This document shows, in pieces, positions 1 to 6,477 of a DNA stretch of 8,821 bases. The position numbers were made by a program, and so were the translations under genes. The stretch lies in the NCBI GenBank assembly GCA_016839995.1, contig JAEOTD010000073.1:1-8821 (forward strand). Direction: 5' to 3'. The stretch comes from Candidatus Hermodarchaeota archaeon (GTDB lineage: Archaea; Asgardarchaeota; Hermodarchaeia; Hermodarchaeales; Hermodarchaeaceae). The notes beneath the pieces are model-generated. The model made no database searches, was not told the origin of the DNA, and worked only from the letters and a program-made list of their open reading frames with translations. Position 1 is the stretch's first letter, and every line of letters starts with the position of its first letter.

Positions 1-569
1 ATGATATGGGCGGCATCCAACGTTGCATTGGCACTTACGATGTCTTCTGTATAGAAATGCATGGGCATCTGGCTTTCATAGGTCCAGAAATTGAAAGCTA
101 AAGGGATGGGATTATCCATGACCTGTGCAAACCCACCACGAGCATTTTCAACCACCGCGTGTTTGTCTAAAGCATACGTTAGTGCCCGACGATAGCCGGT
201 GAGATTCGTTGGAAACATGTCACAATCACATGAAAACATTCGATACCAGGTCGCAAGCTCTGAGCTTACCTCAATCGCGGGATCTGCTTCAAGCTCCGGC
301 ACTTCTTGAGATAAAAGAAGGTTTTCATCATACGAGTACACAGTCCCGGCTTGAAGGGCTAAGAAGACTGCACCACGATCTTCACCTGGATATACAATAA
401 AGGTCAGCCTATCCACATAGCCGCCATGAGGATCGTACCCACTGGGATAGGTCCACTGTGCTTTCACACTAATGATTTCTGGTTGAATCAGTCCTACCGA
501 AAATAACAGTATAATTGAGATTATACAAGCAAGAAGGAGGCCGCTGTGATGGCGAGGAGGCTCAACCAT
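1..569 (-). CDS. Short SBP_bac_5-like extracellular solute-binding protein, membrane-anchored, C-terminus outside window
   Basis: Translating the minus strand from the ATG at 569 gives 189 codons that stay open to the left edge. Residues 11-29 are a hydrophobic signal or anchor segment. Residues 51-75 (YVDRLTFIVYPGED, then ALQAG) resemble the 'Y.D.i.f.i.p....r..aL.aGevD' stretch of family 5 peptide/nickel-binding proteins. Residues 126-148 (YRRALTYALDKHAVVENARG) match the family's 'vRqAlayAidr..iv....G' helix. In ordinary members about 200 residues precede that stretch; here only about 20 residues separate it from the hydrophobic segment, so most of lobe I is missing. The start is the first ATG after an in-frame TAA and has GGAG at 580-583. 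A better AAGGAG at 610-615 sits in front of an in-frame ATA, an unlikely start. The likely role is binding of a peptide or other solute outside the membrane. No permease or ATPase gene is visible, so transport is inferred. Confidence 0.72.
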   Translation of the reverse strand, partial: MVEPPRHHSGLLLACIISIILLFSVGLIQPEIISVKAQWTYPSGYDPHGGYVDRLTFIVYPGEDRGAVFLALQAGTVYSYDENLLLSQEVPELEADPAIEVSSELATWYRMFSCDCDMFPTNLTGYRRALTYALDKHAVVENARGGFAQVMDNPIPLAFNFWTYESQMPMHFYTEDIVSANATLDAAHI

Positions 570-703
570 ACCGTCCAAGCTCCATTGTCCACAGCCTATG
601 TAGTAGCCTCTCCTTTTTTAGCGTGTGCTTTGCGGCGACAGTGAAGCAGAAAGCTCAAGAAAATTGCGTTAACCGTTATGATGAGCCTCCCAATCTCATC
701 ATA
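570..703. other. Intergenic gap between two minus-strand genes
   Basis: This 134-base gap lies between the hydrolase stop and the solute-binding protein start. It holds a 9-bp perfect hairpin next to the hydrolase stop (677-703), an A-rich CTAAAAAAGG element on the minus strand around 611-620 that might serve as a weak TATA box, and SD-like GGAG motifs at 610-613 and 580-583. No convincing ORF lies here. The two genes could be cotranscribed or separate. Confidence 0.5.
677..703 (-). repeat. Perfect 9-bp inverted repeat (hairpin) abutting the hydrolase stop codon
   Basis: The plus strand reads TATGATGAG (677-685), a 9-base loop (686-694), then CTCATCATA (695-703), a perfect 9-bp stem. It begins immediately after the hydrolase TAA on the minus strand. 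CTCAT just before the repeat, inside the hydrolase 3' end, could pair alternatively with the first arm. No clear U-tract follows, so a classical intrinsic terminator is not supported. It may be an mRNA 3'-end or processing hairpin, or a protein-binding dyad for the downstream gene. Confidence 0.6.
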
Positions 704-1498
704 TTATGAGGTTTTGGCAAAACCCGCCATGGAATGGGCTAGCTTTTCAGGTTGTTCAAGCTGAATTGCATGGCTGCTGTGGTCAATAACTTTGGTTATA
801 ACTTTGGGAAGGTTCTCTTTGTAGAAGTTGTTCCATCGACAGGGGAAGGTTGTGTCTTGTTTCGCACAGATTGCTAGCGTAGGGGTTTGGATTTCTTTCA
901 CGCGGTCTTGAATATTGAACTTAGCACAAGCGCCTTGCGCGCTTCCGTGGCTATTGGCTAGTCGTTGTCCTTCCTTGGCAATAAACACCAAGGAATCTAT
1001 CATACCGGGTGTGTTTCGGATTTTCTCAGGGTCATGGAACTCGAATTCGAGTAGTTTCATAACCGCTTCCTGTGGTTCAAGTCCAAAGGCGAGTTGACCG
1101 ATTTTAATTTGCTCCATAGCTCCTTCAACATCAACCAAAGGTGCCGTACATATGAGGATAAGTTTTGTGAGACGTTTGGGAGCATCTAGTGCCATTTGCT
1201 GGGCGATAAACCCACCCATGCTGTGTCCGGCGACAATACACTGGGGGATTTCCAAGTGCTCTAGAAAGGCAAGCATATCTGTGGTGTACAATTCGATTGT
1301 GCTGGGTTCGGTGAGCTCTGTGGATTTACCGTGTCCCCTAGAGTCTGGCATAATGACTTGGAAATGTTTTCGAAGGTGGGGACGAAGGAAATCCCAGTTT
1401 CGATGTGACCCCCGTACACCATGAAACAAGAGAAGGGGTTCGCCTTCTCCGTCAATCTCGTAAAAGATCTTGGTATCATTAACTTCTGCATAAGGCAT
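704..1498 (-). CDS. Alpha/beta hydrolase fold protein (esterase/lipase-like)
   Basis: The product is 264 aa, a usual length for a single-domain alpha/beta hydrolase, soluble and without a signal peptide. Numbering from the ATG, the oxyanion-hole HG is at about 26-27 (LLLFHG) and DSRGHGKS at about 52-59 is the strand-4 loop. The nucleophile elbow GHSMGG is at 91-96 with Ser93. The acid is probably Asp215 (ICAKQD) and the base His243 in DHSSHAIQLEQPE, so the triad is complete. The family includes esterases, C-C bond hydrolases and haloperoxidase-like enzymes, and the substrate cannot be assigned from sequence. The ATG at 1498 is preceded by a possible in-frame TTG at 1501. GAGG ends 8 bases before the ATG and 5 before the TTG, so the ATG is preferred. 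A TTATTAATAAA box lies about 60 bases upstream. The solute-binding gene follows after 134 bases; a shared function is not shown. Confidence 0.9.
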   Translation of the reverse strand: MPYAEVNDTKIFYEIDGEGEPLLLFHGVRGSHRNWDFLRPHLRKHFQVIMPDSRGHGKSTELTEPSTIELYTTDMLAFLEHLEIPQCIVAGHSMGGFIAQQMALDAPKRLTKLILICTAPLVDVEGAMEQIKIGQLAFGLEPQEAVMKLLEFEFHDPEKIRNTPGMIDSLVFIAKEGQRLANSHGSAQGACAKFNIQDRVKEIQTPTLAICAKQDTTFPCRWNNFYKENLPKVITKVIDHSSHAIQLEQPEKLAHSMAGFAKTS

Positions 1499-1518
1499 CA
1501 AGAATACCTCTCAGATTC

Positions 1519-1531
1519 ATTTAACGTTGAG
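1519..1531 (-). repeat. 13-base direct repeat, copy 1 (CTCAACGTTAAAT on minus strand)
   Basis: The plus strand reads ATTTAACGTTGAG here and again at 3530-3542. Both copies lie upstream of minus-strand genes, 20 bases before the hydrolase ATG and 74 bases before the peptidase ATG. A 13-mer repeating once in a window this size is not far from chance, so regulatory meaning is only suggested by the shared position and orientation. Confidence 0.3.
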
Positions 1532-1552
1532 AACTAATGTGCAGTTTCATTG

Positions 1553-1563
1553 TTTATTAATAA
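1553..1563 (-). promoter_or_regulatory. Candidate TATA box for the hydrolase
   Basis: The minus strand reads TTATTAATAAA, similar to an archaeal box A. Transcription starting about 25 bases downstream would leave a leader of roughly 30 bases containing the GAGG ribosome site before the ATG at 1498. The element is nearly palindromic, so it could also act toward the plus-strand gene, but that start at 1723 is far away. Inferred by eye only. Confidence 0.35.
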
Positions 1564-1670
1564 CGCCGTTCACCGATCCTGCAATCTATTAACATTTCAG
1601 GATTGAATTTTGCCGATAAAGCAAATGCTAATAGCAGTAGATTTGTCATGTTCCATTTAGAGGGATCCTC

Positions 1671-1695
1671 AACCTCATAATAATTGAGTGAGGTT
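1671..1695 (+). repeat. 7-bp inverted repeat upstream of the RING-like gene
   Basis: AACCTCA (1671-1677) and TGAGGTT (1689-1695) are perfect inverted arms around an 11-base AT-rich centre. The inner CTCA and TGAG allow an alternative shorter pairing. The dyad lies 28 bases before the ATG at 1723 and would be in the 5' leader or promoter of that gene. It could be an operator or a leader hairpin; there is no evidence for either beyond the symmetry. Confidence 0.4.
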
Positions 1696-1708
1696 AATCC
1701 TCGTCACC

Positions 1709-1713
1709 GGAGG
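1709..1713 (+). promoter_or_regulatory. Ribosome binding site GGAGG deciding the ATG start at 1723
   Basis: GGAGG ends 9 bases before the ATG at 1723, close to ideal spacing. An upstream in-frame TTG at 1684 would add 13 residues but has no well-placed SD motif. This supports the shorter, 183-aa protein. Confidence 0.7.
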
Positions 1714-1722
1714 CTGTCGCTC

Positions 1723-2274
1723 ATGCAACTTGGAACGTTGTTTTCCTGGCCCATCATCATTATCTTCATCGTAATCATTCTTCTAGCTGCCTGTATCGTG
1801 TGTGTCGCCGTTCAGGATAGCCGAGGTTCACAACCTCGTGCATATGAACGCGCAGGCCCAAGAGAATCCTGGCGACCAGTTCGGAAGACATCGGAAACAA
1901 GGCAACCTTGGGAACCATCTGAACATCAGGTAGATGTCGTGGTGTGTTCTTGTGGGAAATGGAATAGCCCCAAGGACACAACCTGTTGGAATTGCCAGGC
2001 CTCACTGGCAGGAGTACAGCCTCAAACATTTACCTTTGAAACCGCTCAACAATGTGCAGTCTGTAGTTTTTGGGTGTATCCTGGCGAACAGGTTGTTCTA
2101 TGTCCATCCTGTCATGCTCAAGGACATCGGGCCCATATGCTCGAGTTTCTTAAGGCAAAGGGAACCTGCCCAGTTTGTCATATTAGATTAGGTTCACAGC
2201 AACTCCTCAACACCATCCCGATTGTTCGAAGCACTCGGGAGAGTTCAGGTTCAGAAGAAACACCAGCCACCTAG
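1723..2274 (+). CDS. Membrane-anchored zinc-ribbon plus RING-H2-like protein (possible E3 ligase-like)
   Basis: The product is 183 aa from ATG 1723. One transmembrane helix spans residues 8-30, followed by an Arg-rich linker, so the positive-inside rule puts the C-terminal part in the cytosol. The first zinc site is C75-x-C77 with C88-x2-C91 (CSCGKWN...CWNC). The second domain has eight ligands in RING order: C111/C114, C127/C130, H135/H138, C149/C152, ending in the RING-like 'FLKAKGTCPVC'. Canonical RINGs usually carry H-x2-C as the third pair; here it is H-x2-H. RING proteins recruit E2 enzymes in ubiquitin transfer, and ubiquitin-type systems are known in Asgard archaea and Caldiarchaeum, so a membrane E3-like role is plausible. 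A structural zinc-binding adaptor is the alternative. No E1, E2 or ubiquitin gene is in the window. The TAG stop overlaps the convergent peptidase stop. Confidence 0.82.
   Translation: MQLGTLFSWPIIIIFIVIILLAACIVCVAVQDSRGSQPRAYERAGPRESWRPVRKTSETRQPWEPSEHQVDVVVCSCGKWNSPKDTTCWNCQASLAGVQPQTFTFETAQQCAVCSFWVYPGEQVVLCPSCHAQGHRAHMLEFLKAKGTCPVCHIRLGSQQLLNTIPIVRSTRESSGSEETPAT
2271..2274. other. Convergent stop codons overlapping in CTAG
   Basis: The palindrome CTAG encodes TAG for the plus-strand gene (2272-2274) and TAG for the minus-strand peptidase (2273-2271). There is no room for an intergenic terminator, so each transcript must end inside the other gene's coding sequence. Confidence 0.9.
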
Positions 2275-3455
2275 AGAAAATGCATTCGAGGCAGCTTAGT
2301 AATCGTTTGAGCACCGTTGGATGTCACAACCAGGTCCTCTTCTAGGCGTATCCCACCGACTTTCTGATAATACAACGCCGGTTCAATAGCAATAACAGCC
2401 CCAACTCGAAGGGGGTGTGGAGTGAGAGACAACCAAGGCTGTTCATGCACGTTCAGCCCGATTCCATGCCCGAGAGAATGTAACATTCCTTCCTTGATCT
2501 CTGGAGTGCGATTAGCAGACTTATGACCGTCACGTTCAAAGGAATCAGCCATCGCATTCACTAGCTGATCTGTTGTCCCATCTGCCCGTAAGGCGTCTGT
2601 CACAGCATCGAGCGCAGATTCAACAGACTCGAATAATTGTCGGACCTTCTGAGACACCGATCCGCGCACAATGGTTCGAGTGATATCTGCATGATACCGT
2701 TCTTCAATTCGCCTAGGAAAGATGTCAACTATGATTGGCTCGTGGGCATGTAGAACATCCTCTCGCATGCCTAAGTAGTGAAAATCTGCACCCTTTGTAC
2801 CTGCCGCAACAATTGATTCTTCGCTATTTTCTGAATCGTTATCGACCAACGAATGTTCGATAATCCGTTTGAGTCTACCAACAGTTAGTGGAGCCTTTTG
2901 ATAATGCAGCACGTGTTTTGCACCAATTTCTGAATTCTGGAAGACATCGATCACATGCTTGAATGTTGCCTCGGTGGCTCGACTCGCTTGTTCAATCGCT
3001 TTTAGTTCAGACTTGTCTTTCGTTTCCCGAGCTTCAAAAAACAGTTTCTGTACGGGTTTGATATTCACACCAAGTTTCTGTAAGAAGTAGATATGGAGAG
3101 CATCGGTATCACGGGGAACACCCACCGTGCCGTTTGTCGGAAGAAGGTTCTTTTGAAGATCTGCCATAACTCGGTGGACAAACGTATCTCGTGGGATACG
3201 ATCCCGAATGGCCTTAGAGTATGTCGGACTTAGACTATGAAACTGTTTCACCGGTGAGTACTTCTTTGCACGTTCACACACCATATCGGATGCTGCTAGT
3301 GTTCCCGGTTGATTAGGCAGTTTTACGAAGTAAGAATCGTCGACTGCAAGAAATCGGCTCATATAATAGAGGTCGGGTTTTAGTAGGCTTTTGCCTTGGA
3401 GATAGAGGGCATCAATTTCGTATTTAGCCATCAATCCATCAATATCTTCAAGCAT
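2271..3455 (-). CDS. M24 family metallopeptidase (Xaa-Pro dipeptidase/aminopeptidase-like)
   Basis: The 394-aa product has the two-domain layout of prolidase-type M24 enzymes: a creatinase-N-like domain (about 1-135) and a pita-bread catalytic domain (about 150-392). By comparison with E. coli aminopeptidase P, the five metal ligands are Asp244 (VDIFPRR), Asp257 (HADITRT), His330 (HSLGHGIGLNVHE), Glu358 (AIEPALY) and Glu372 (RLEEDL). His326 and His337 are the usual accompanying histidines, so the enzyme should bind two divalent metals and be active. Family members cleave the bond before proline in dipeptides or from peptide N-termini, in the cytosol. The exact specificity is not decidable. 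The ATG at 3455 follows an in-frame TAG; GGGAG lies about 13 bases upstream, a loose spacing. The 3' end converges on the RING-like gene with shared stop-codon bases. Confidence 0.93.
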   Translation of the reverse strand: MLEDIDGLMAKYEIDALYLQGKSLLKPDLYYMSRFLAVDDSYFVKLPNQPGTLAASDMVCERAKKYSPVKQFHSLSPTYSKAIRDRIPRDTFVHRVMADLQKNLLPTNGTVGVPRDTDALHIYFLQKLGVNIKPVQKLFFEARETKDKSELKAIEQASRATEATFKHVIDVFQNSEIGAKHVLHYQKAPLTVGRLKRIIEHSLVDNDSENSEESIVAAGTKGADFHYLGMREDVLHAHEPIIVDIFPRRIEERYHADITRTIVRGSVSQKVRQLFESVESALDAVTDALRADGTTDQLVNAMADSFERDGHKSANRTPEIKEGMLHSLGHGIGLNVHEQPWLSLTPHPLRVGAVIAIEPALYYQKVGGIRLEEDLVVTSNGAQTITKLPRMHFL

Positions 3456-3529
3456 TTCGTTTTCGCGTCTCCCTGCCTAAATCCAGGCTTTTGGCTTCTG
3501 TGCAAGTTCTCATCTTAAATCTTCTGATG

Positions 3530-3542
3530 ATTTAACGTTGAG
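3530..3542 (-). repeat. 13-base direct repeat, copy 2
   Basis: Identical to 1519-1531 (plus strand ATTTAACGTTGAG), here upstream of the M24 peptidase. The core AACGTT is palindromic. The flanks differ from copy 1 on both sides, so the match is exactly 13 bases and may be chance. Confidence 0.3.
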
Positions 3543-3645
3543 CTTAAGTGAGTGAAATTCGCAGATACCTAGTGTATTGGCTTTTGCATAATACCTTAAT
3601 ACCCTCGGTCAAGGCAGTTGTGCTCAGAATTCTGATTACAACTTC

Positions 3646-3662
3646 GCAGATAGCATATCTGC
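3646..3662 (+). promoter_or_regulatory. 17-bp dyad GCAGATA-gca-TATCTGC at the MFS promoter
   Basis: Two perfect 7-base arms flank a 3-base centre. The dyad includes GCATAT, the best TATA-like element, about 30 bases before the GTG at 3686, the expected position for leaderless transcription starting at the GTG. The left half with flank (TTCGCAGATA, 3643-3652) recurs at 3558-3567 in the same intergenic region. A regulator bound here would be expected to compete with TBP and repress the transporter. That is inference. Confidence 0.5.
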
Positions 3663-3685
3663 ATTGACCACACAAAGTCATTATA

Positions 3686-5155
3686 GTGATACCCTTGAAT
3701 GATGATCATCCCCCCGAAAAACCGGATACTCCGCCAGATGCTGCAACCGTAGATCCTATTCCCGGAGATCGAGAACTGACACCAGAGGTTCCCCCACCGG
3801 AAAAGACTGAGAAACCAAAGAAAGGTTTCTTCGCGTCCTTGAAATCCGTACTGACCTTCGGCAGTTACTCTGTTTATCTCATCACTTCTTGGATTTTGGG
3901 TGTCTTTGGTATTATTATGCAAAGTTATCTGATGCTTTTCCTAAGGGACTTTTTGATTTTCTATATGCCTGAAGTTGGGTTAGTCTATGTGGCGATTGGT
4001 TTCATCGTATTAGGGTATATGGCTGTTGAACTCATTGCCCGGTTCTTTGGAGGATACATTGGAGACAATTACAATCGTAAGTGGCTCTCTGTGATCACGA
4101 TGTTTGTCTCAGGAATTGGCATGTTCGTCTTTGCCTTCAGTTCAGGTCTTATCGGGCTTGTCGTGGGGACACTCCTATTTGCTGGCTCTTCACTTTTTTC
4201 CAGTGGTAGTACTAGCTATATTTACGAGCAAATCGAGCCGGAACACAGTGGACTTGCCATGGGGATTTTCCAGACCAGTAGTGGATTCGGACTAATCGGA
4301 TTGGCAATCGTCACGTGGCTGCTCGCAATTGGTGTACCCTTTGTACTGACCATTCAGGTTGTATTTTACGTTGGTTTTCTGTGTTTTATGGCAACAGCGA
4401 TCATTCGAGCGGTTTTCTTGGCTGAACCACGACCCATAGTCAGGAAACAAGTAGAAACGAACCGAGCACGCGATTTCTTAAAGCAAAATAGAAATGCGCT
4501 CAAACTGCTTTGGGTAATTCTTCCTGTCTTTACAACAGTTCTCATCTTAGATGCATTAAGTGACGGGTTTTATCGATTCGTAAGCACCTTTTATCTTAAC
4601 GAAGCCTTGGGATTTTCAATCGGCGAAATTAGCATAATGCTCATCGTGGTTCTAGCCTTTTCGATTCCCCTTTCAGTGTGGGTGGGTTCATTCTTTGATA
4701 CGCGAGGTAGTCGACGCGCGATCGTCATCGTCTACAGTGTCATGCCCATTACCCTAATCTTGCTCATCCTCGCACCCCTCTTCCCCTTTTGGCTCCCAAT
4801 TTCAATTGCGGAATCTCTCATAGCCAGTTACCCTATTCTTGAACCACTGATGAGTACGGCGTTCTTGGCGATCGCAATGAAGAATATCAATGACATCTTG
4901 TGGTGGACCCTTATTCTGACATACTTGCGGAAGGCGCTTCCACGCTCGGAAACAGCAAAAATGCTCAGCATCTTCTTCATCGTGGTGTTCTTAGCCAACC
5001 TCATTACTCCAATTCCCTCAGGTGTAATCTATACTGTCTTTGGAGCGCTTCCCGTATTGGGTATCGCATTAATTCTAAACCTCATAATCCTTGGCTTCCT
5101 CCTCCTAGCTAATGTAGAACCGAAGCAGATTCCAGACGAGTTTAAACAAATGTGA
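3686..5155 (+). CDS. MFS transporter with proline-rich N-terminal tail, substrate unknown
   Basis: The product is 489 aa. Residues 1-46 form a hydrophilic, proline- and acid-rich tail, followed by about 12 hydrophobic segments (first near 58-80, last near 449-475) with a central hydrophilic loop around 245-272. MFS motif A appears in the loop after TM2 as GGYIGDNYNRK (122-132: Gly126, Asp127, Arg131), and its C-half counterpart is GSFFDTRGSRR (334-344). This supports a proton- or gradient-driven porter, but no substrate motif is recognisable. After an in-frame TGA at 3665 the only early starts are GTG 3686 and TTG 3695; no ATG is available before the first helices. Neither has a clear SD site, so a leaderless GTG start is preferred given the TATA-like element 30 bases upstream. 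The gene converges on a second MFS gene 13 bases away, but the proteins are not close relatives. Confidence 0.85.
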   Translation: MIPLNDDHPPEKPDTPPDAATVDPIPGDRELTPEVPPPEKTEKPKKGFFASLKSVLTFGSYSVYLITSWILGVFGIIMQSYLMLFLRDFLIFYMPEVGLVYVAIGFIVLGYMAVELIARFFGGYIGDNYNRKWLSVITMFVSGIGMFVFAFSSGLIGLVVGTLLFAGSSLFSSGSTSYIYEQIEPEHSGLAMGIFQTSSGFGLIGLAIVTWLLAIGVPFVLTIQVVFYVGFLCFMATAIIRAVFLAEPRPIVRKQVETNRARDFLKQNRNALKLLWVILPVFTTVLILDALSDGFYRFVSTFYLNEALGFSIGEISIMLIVVLAFSIPLSVWVGSFFDTRGSRRAIVIVYSVMPITLILLILAPLFPFWLPISIAESLIASYPILEPLMSTAFLAIAMKNINDILWWTLILTYLRKALPRSETAKMLSIFFIVVFLANLITPIPSGVIYTVFGALPVLGIALILNLIILGFLLLANVEPKQIPDEFKQM

Positions 5156-5168
5156 ATTGAATCCTGGG

Positions 5169-6422
5169 TTAATCCGAGGGTGTTGATTCATGCACCAGTG
5201 GGAGCAGGAGAGCCGCAATAGCAGTGAGGATTAAGGCTAGTCCGAAGGTGTAACTCGGTCCTAGAGTAACCCAGAGATACCCTGCGATCACACTAGCAGG
5301 CAGCGCTGCAATTCCAATGAGCATCTGGTAAAGTCCTAAAATGCTTGCTCGTACATCAACAGGTGACAATTCGGAAACCAGAGAACGAGCCATTGGAACG
5401 GTCGCTCCGATACTGACCCCGTAAAACACTAAGGCACAGATCACAGTCCAGAAATTCGGTGTAAAGAGGAAGATTGCACACATTGCTCCAAAGAAAAGGA
5501 ACCCGAAAAGCATTGTTTTTCGACGTCCAATCCGGTCACCTAACGCACCTAAAGGAGCAGAAGTCAGAGCAGCGGCAAGCGTGAAGATAAGGTAAGCTAA
5601 GATGACCCCAAAGATGGGGTCGAGGGTAGGAATTACCAAGAAGAGTCCAGCATAGAAGGTAACAAGAGACCAACTGAATGAGGCGAGGGCAAAAATCGCA
5701 CTAAGGGCCATAAAGATCGCTAGACTACGATTAATACCGCTAAGGCGGAAGATGTGTCCTCCTACCTCTTTGCGATAATCAGTGATTCGAACAAGGATTA
5801 TGCAGGCACCGATTACAGTGGGTATAGCAGCGATAACAAACAGCACTCGGAGACTGGCTAGTAAATCAAATCCATATGTCAAAGCAAGCCAAGGCGCAAC
5901 AAAGAGCACAAAAGCTAAAGCAAAAAGAATACCCGCCGTTGCCCCAGTATGATCGGCGGTTCGAAGTACACCGAAATTCCTTCCACGAGTATCATGCGTT
6001 GAGACGTCAGCCACCATGGCATCTCGGGGGGCTCCACGGAGTTTCCCAGCCCGATCCAAAATTTTAGCTGGAACGAGCCAGTGCCAAGTGGGACTAAATG
6101 CGTAAATAATCCGAGACGAGGCGCCCATGAAATAGCCGGACCAGATGAAAGGCTTGCGTTTCTGAATCTTGTCAGAAATAAATCCCGAGAATCCTTTTGA
6201 AATATTAACCACAAAATCGCCAATACCATCAACGATTCCGAGGATTAGTGGGGCGAGTCCAGGTGGGGCAAGAAGAGCAACGAAAAAGGGCCATACTGCG
6301 AAGACCATATCGGAACCCATATCATTGAGAAATGAGGCAACTCCAAAGGTTTGGACTACATGGCGTTCCTTTGGTTCTTCACCTACCAAGTCTTGCATTA
6401 TTTCCTGTTCTTCAGCCATCAT
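5169..6422 (-). CDS. MFS transporter, 12 TM, of the 'DRxGK...APRDAxxAD' type
   Basis: The 417-aa product opens with a short acidic cytoplasmic tail (1-20), then a first helix carrying ASFLNDMGSDM (29-39). Motif A in the first half is GFISDKIQKRK (80-90), in the second half GALGDRIGRRK (292-302). After TM4 it has KILDRAGKLRGAPRDAMVAD (120-139), a signature shared by a widespread uncharacterised subfamily of bacterial and archaeal MFS permeases. It is a plasma-membrane porter and the substrate is not predictable. Two adjacent ATGs (6422 and 6419) can serve as start, and SD support is weak (GGGAT). A TAATATAG box 34 bases upstream suggests a short leader. The RACo-like gene ends 55 bases upstream on the same strand, but the box argues for separate transcription. 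Confidence 0.92.
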   Translation of the reverse strand: MMAEEQEIMQDLVGEEPKERHVVQTFGVASFLNDMGSDMVFAVWPFFVALLAPPGLAPLILGIVDGIGDFVVNISKGFSGFISDKIQKRKPFIWSGYFMGASSRIIYAFSPTWHWLVPAKILDRAGKLRGAPRDAMVADVSTHDTRGRNFGVLRTADHTGATAGILFALAFVLFVAPWLALTYGFDLLASLRVLFVIAAIPTVIGACIILVRITDYRKEVGGHIFRLSGINRSLAIFMALSAIFALASFSWSLVTFYAGLFLVIPTLDPIFGVILAYLIFTLAAALTSAPLGALGDRIGRRKTMLFGFLFFGAMCAIFLFTPNFWTVICALVFYGVSIGATVPMARSLVSELSPVDVRASILGLYQMLIGIAALPASVIAGYLWVTLGPSYTFGLALILTAIAALLLPLVHESTPSD

Positions 6423-6455
6423 TATAATCCCAATTGTTCAACCTCTGCGTTCTAG

Positions 6456-6473
6456 CTATATTATCCTTATATC
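6456..6473 (-). promoter_or_regulatory. Candidate TATA boxes for the second MFS gene
   Basis: The minus strand reads ATATAAGG then ATAATATAG in the 55-base gap between the RACo-like stop (6478) and the MFS start (6422). From TAATATAG (6456-6463), a start site about 25 bases downstream would give a leader of about a dozen bases. The same A/T-rich stretch could instead be part of a termination region for the RACo-like gene. Confidence 0.4.
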
Positions 6474-6477
6474 CTGT

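Larger units (their letters stand above)
3456..3685. other. Divergent intergenic region between M24 peptidase and MFS transporter
   Basis: These 230 bases serve two divergent genes. For the peptidase, a possible minus-strand box ATTTAAGAT lies near 3512-3520. For the MFS gene, GCATAT at 3653-3658 sits about 30 bases before the GTG start. The region also holds a 17-bp dyad (3646-3662), a direct repeat of its left half (3558-3567), and the second copy of the 13-base repeat (3530-3542). A minus-strand open frame crosses part of it and runs into the MFS gene, but it looks like an antisense shadow. Confidence 0.5.

Noticed and set aside
209..709. Short plus-strand open frames opposite the solute-binding protein
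   Set aside because: They are antisense to a minus-strand frame with recognisable SBP_bac_5 motifs and have no coherent protein signature.
1684..1722. TTG start extending the RING-like protein by 13 residues
   Set aside because: It has no well-placed SD motif, while the ATG at 1723 has GGAGG with a 9-base spacer. It also puts charged residues before the TM helix without need.
3596..3922. Minus-strand open frame across the MFS promoter and N-terminus
   Set aside because: The composition looks random, there is no family signature, and it would run antisense through the well-supported MFS gene.
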